Source: an uncultured Lachnospiraceae bacterium (GTDB taxonomy: Bacteria > Bacillota > Clostridia > Lachnospirales > Lachnospiraceae). Taken from it: a DNA stretch of 5,807 nt. The stretch is taken from the NCBI GenBank assembly GCA_946631935.1, contig CAMPAP010000001.1, positions 1 through 5,807 of the forward strand, in the 5' to 3' direction. The position numbers were made by a program, and so were the translations under genes. A model generated the notes under the pieces. The model saw only the letters and a list, made by a program, of their open reading frames with translations, did not search any database and was not told the origin of the DNA. The first letter of the stretch is position 1, and every line of letters starts with the position of its first letter. Below, piece by piece: positions 4,892 through 5,807 of this stretch.

Positions 4892-5807
4892 TCATATTTT
4901 ATCCGGAGCGATGGTATATTCTTTGTTTCTGGGGAAGGGCGCATCGATATCGACAGGCGACGAAAGAACGATGTCTTCGGAGTTTTTGCCTATCTGTATC
5001 TCATATTCTCCTGCATAGAGGATATAATCCCTGAATTCTTCGCTCCAGTGTGCAAAATCCCGCGCAGTCAGGGTGAAATCAACCGTCCTGCTCTCTCCGC
5101 TTTTAAGGATGCCTGTCTTGACGAAGCCTTTGAGTTCTCTGACAGGTCTTGGAAGCCCGCAGTTTTTAACTCCCACATAAAGCTGGACAACATCACTTCC
5201 GGCTCTTTTTCCCGTATTGGTGACCTTGACCGATACACGGATGGATTCCGGCTCTTTACCGTCCTTTATCCTGCTGATATCGGTCTTAAGATCGGAATAT
5301 TTGAATTCTGTATATGAAAGACCGTATCCGAAGGGGAACAGTGTCTTTATCTTTTTTGATGTGTAATATCTGTATCCGACAAATTCTCCCTCATTATATC
5401 TGACAACATTATCACATCCGAAATAGTAAAGATATGAAGGAGTGTCCTCAAGTCTTACAGGGAAAGATTCGGGCAGTCTTCCGGAAGGGTTCACATCCCC
5501 GAAAAGAACATTTCTTACAGCTTCTCCGGATGCTTCTCCTCCGAGATATGTTTCCAGTATTCCCTTAACCTTCGATATCCAGGGCATTTCCACAGGTGCG
5601 CCGTTCTGAAGGACCACCACAACATTTTTGTTGACCTCGCTGACAGCATCTATCAGGGCATTATGGGAATCGGGCATTCTGAGGTCTTTGCGGTCATCTC
5701 CTTCCGTTTCAATTGCCTCCGGAACACCTGCAAAAATGACACAAACGTCGGCGTTTTTTGCCGCCTTTACTGCATCTGCTATAAGCTTTTTATCCGGAAT
5801 ATAGTCG
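4892..5807 (-). CDS. Family 3 glycoside hydrolase, C-terminal part (beta-glucosidase type)
   Basis: The visible 304 residues (first whole codon ends at 5806) are the C-terminal half of a GH3 enzyme, which releases terminal beta-linked sugars, typically glucose or xylose, from plant oligosaccharides. The alpha/beta sandwich domain shows ETEGDDRKDL (33-42), VVVVLQNGAPVEMPW (62-76), ILETYLGGEASGEA (83-96), NPSGRLPESFP (106-116), YNEGEFVGYRYY (137-148) and LFPFGYGLSYTEF (156-168). Glu139 is the probable acid/base, by analogy with GH3 enzymes carrying the E-x-x-x-VGYRYY motif. A fibronectin type III-like domain closes the protein (about 204-273; RPVRELKGF at 220-228). The nucleophile-bearing barrel lies off the right edge, so substrate and any signal peptide cannot be judged. 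No export or anchoring signal is visible at the C-terminus; an intracellular enzyme acting on imported oligosaccharides is plausible but unproven. The stop is TGA at 4892-4894. Confidence 0.93.
   Translation of the reverse strand, partial: DYIPDKKLIADAVKAAKNADVCVIFAGVPEAIETEGDDRKDLRMPDSHNALIDAVSEVNKNVVVVLQNGAPVEMPWISKVKGILETYLGGEASGEAVRNVLFGDVNPSGRLPESFPVRLEDTPSYLYYFGCDNVVRYNEGEFVGYRYYTSKKIKTLFPFGYGLSYTEFKYSDLKTDISRIKDGKEPESIRVSVKVTNTGKRAGSDVVQLYVGVKNCGLPRPVRELKGFVKTGILKSGESRTVDFTLTARDFAHWSEEFRDYILYAGEYEIQIGKNSEDIVLSSPVDIDAPFPRNKEYTIAPDKI

Noticed and set aside
1..5807. CRISPR array, toxin-antitoxin pair, retron or other defence module
   Set aside because: No regularly spaced repeats, small paired ORFs, reverse transcriptase or nuclease cassette is visible; the recognised genes account for nearly all of the window.

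Overview
The window looks like ordinary chromosomal DNA of a low-to-mid GC Gram-positive bacterium, most likely a clostridium of the Lachnospiraceae type (Butyrivibrio-like). This rests on a MecA adaptor, a prolyl-tRNA synthetase of the archaeal/eukaryotic-like class, strong GGAGG-type ribosome binding sites, a tRNA gene without an encoded CCA, and a TatD sequence of clostridial style. The genus is inferred from remembered family resemblance, not from a search. Every gene I can support lies on the minus strand, so the window is read from right to left.

Right to left: (1) the C-terminal 304 residues of a family 3 glycoside hydrolase (beta-glucosidase type), whose N-terminal part lies off the right edge; (2) a tRNA-Lys(CUU) gene with a plausible promoter of its own; (3) tatD, a metal-dependent TatD-family hydrolase of 258 residues; (4) mecA, a ClpC adaptor of 243 residues, closed by a GC-rich hairpin terminator; (5) a two-gene unit with an ATGA overlap, encoding a 551-residue membrane protein with two N-terminal zinc ribbons and a 282-residue TPM-domain protein with a signal peptide, one later membrane helix and a His/Ser/Gly-rich tail; (6) the first 137 codons of proS, which runs off the left edge. 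The intergenic gaps are all under 100 bases.

Most of this is housekeeping: translation (proS, tRNA-Lys), nucleic-acid or quality-control hydrolysis (tatD), regulated proteolysis (mecA) and plant-glycan use (GH3). The part that most deserves attention is the zinc-ribbon/TPM pair. The two proteins are translationally coupled and both look membrane-bound, so they probably form one complex. The pairing resembles the B. subtilis YdjG-YdjH proteins associated with the PspA/SPFH membrane-stress system, but no PspA or SPFH gene is next to it here. I see no CRISPR array, transposon, phage gene, toxin-antitoxin pair or clear defence system.
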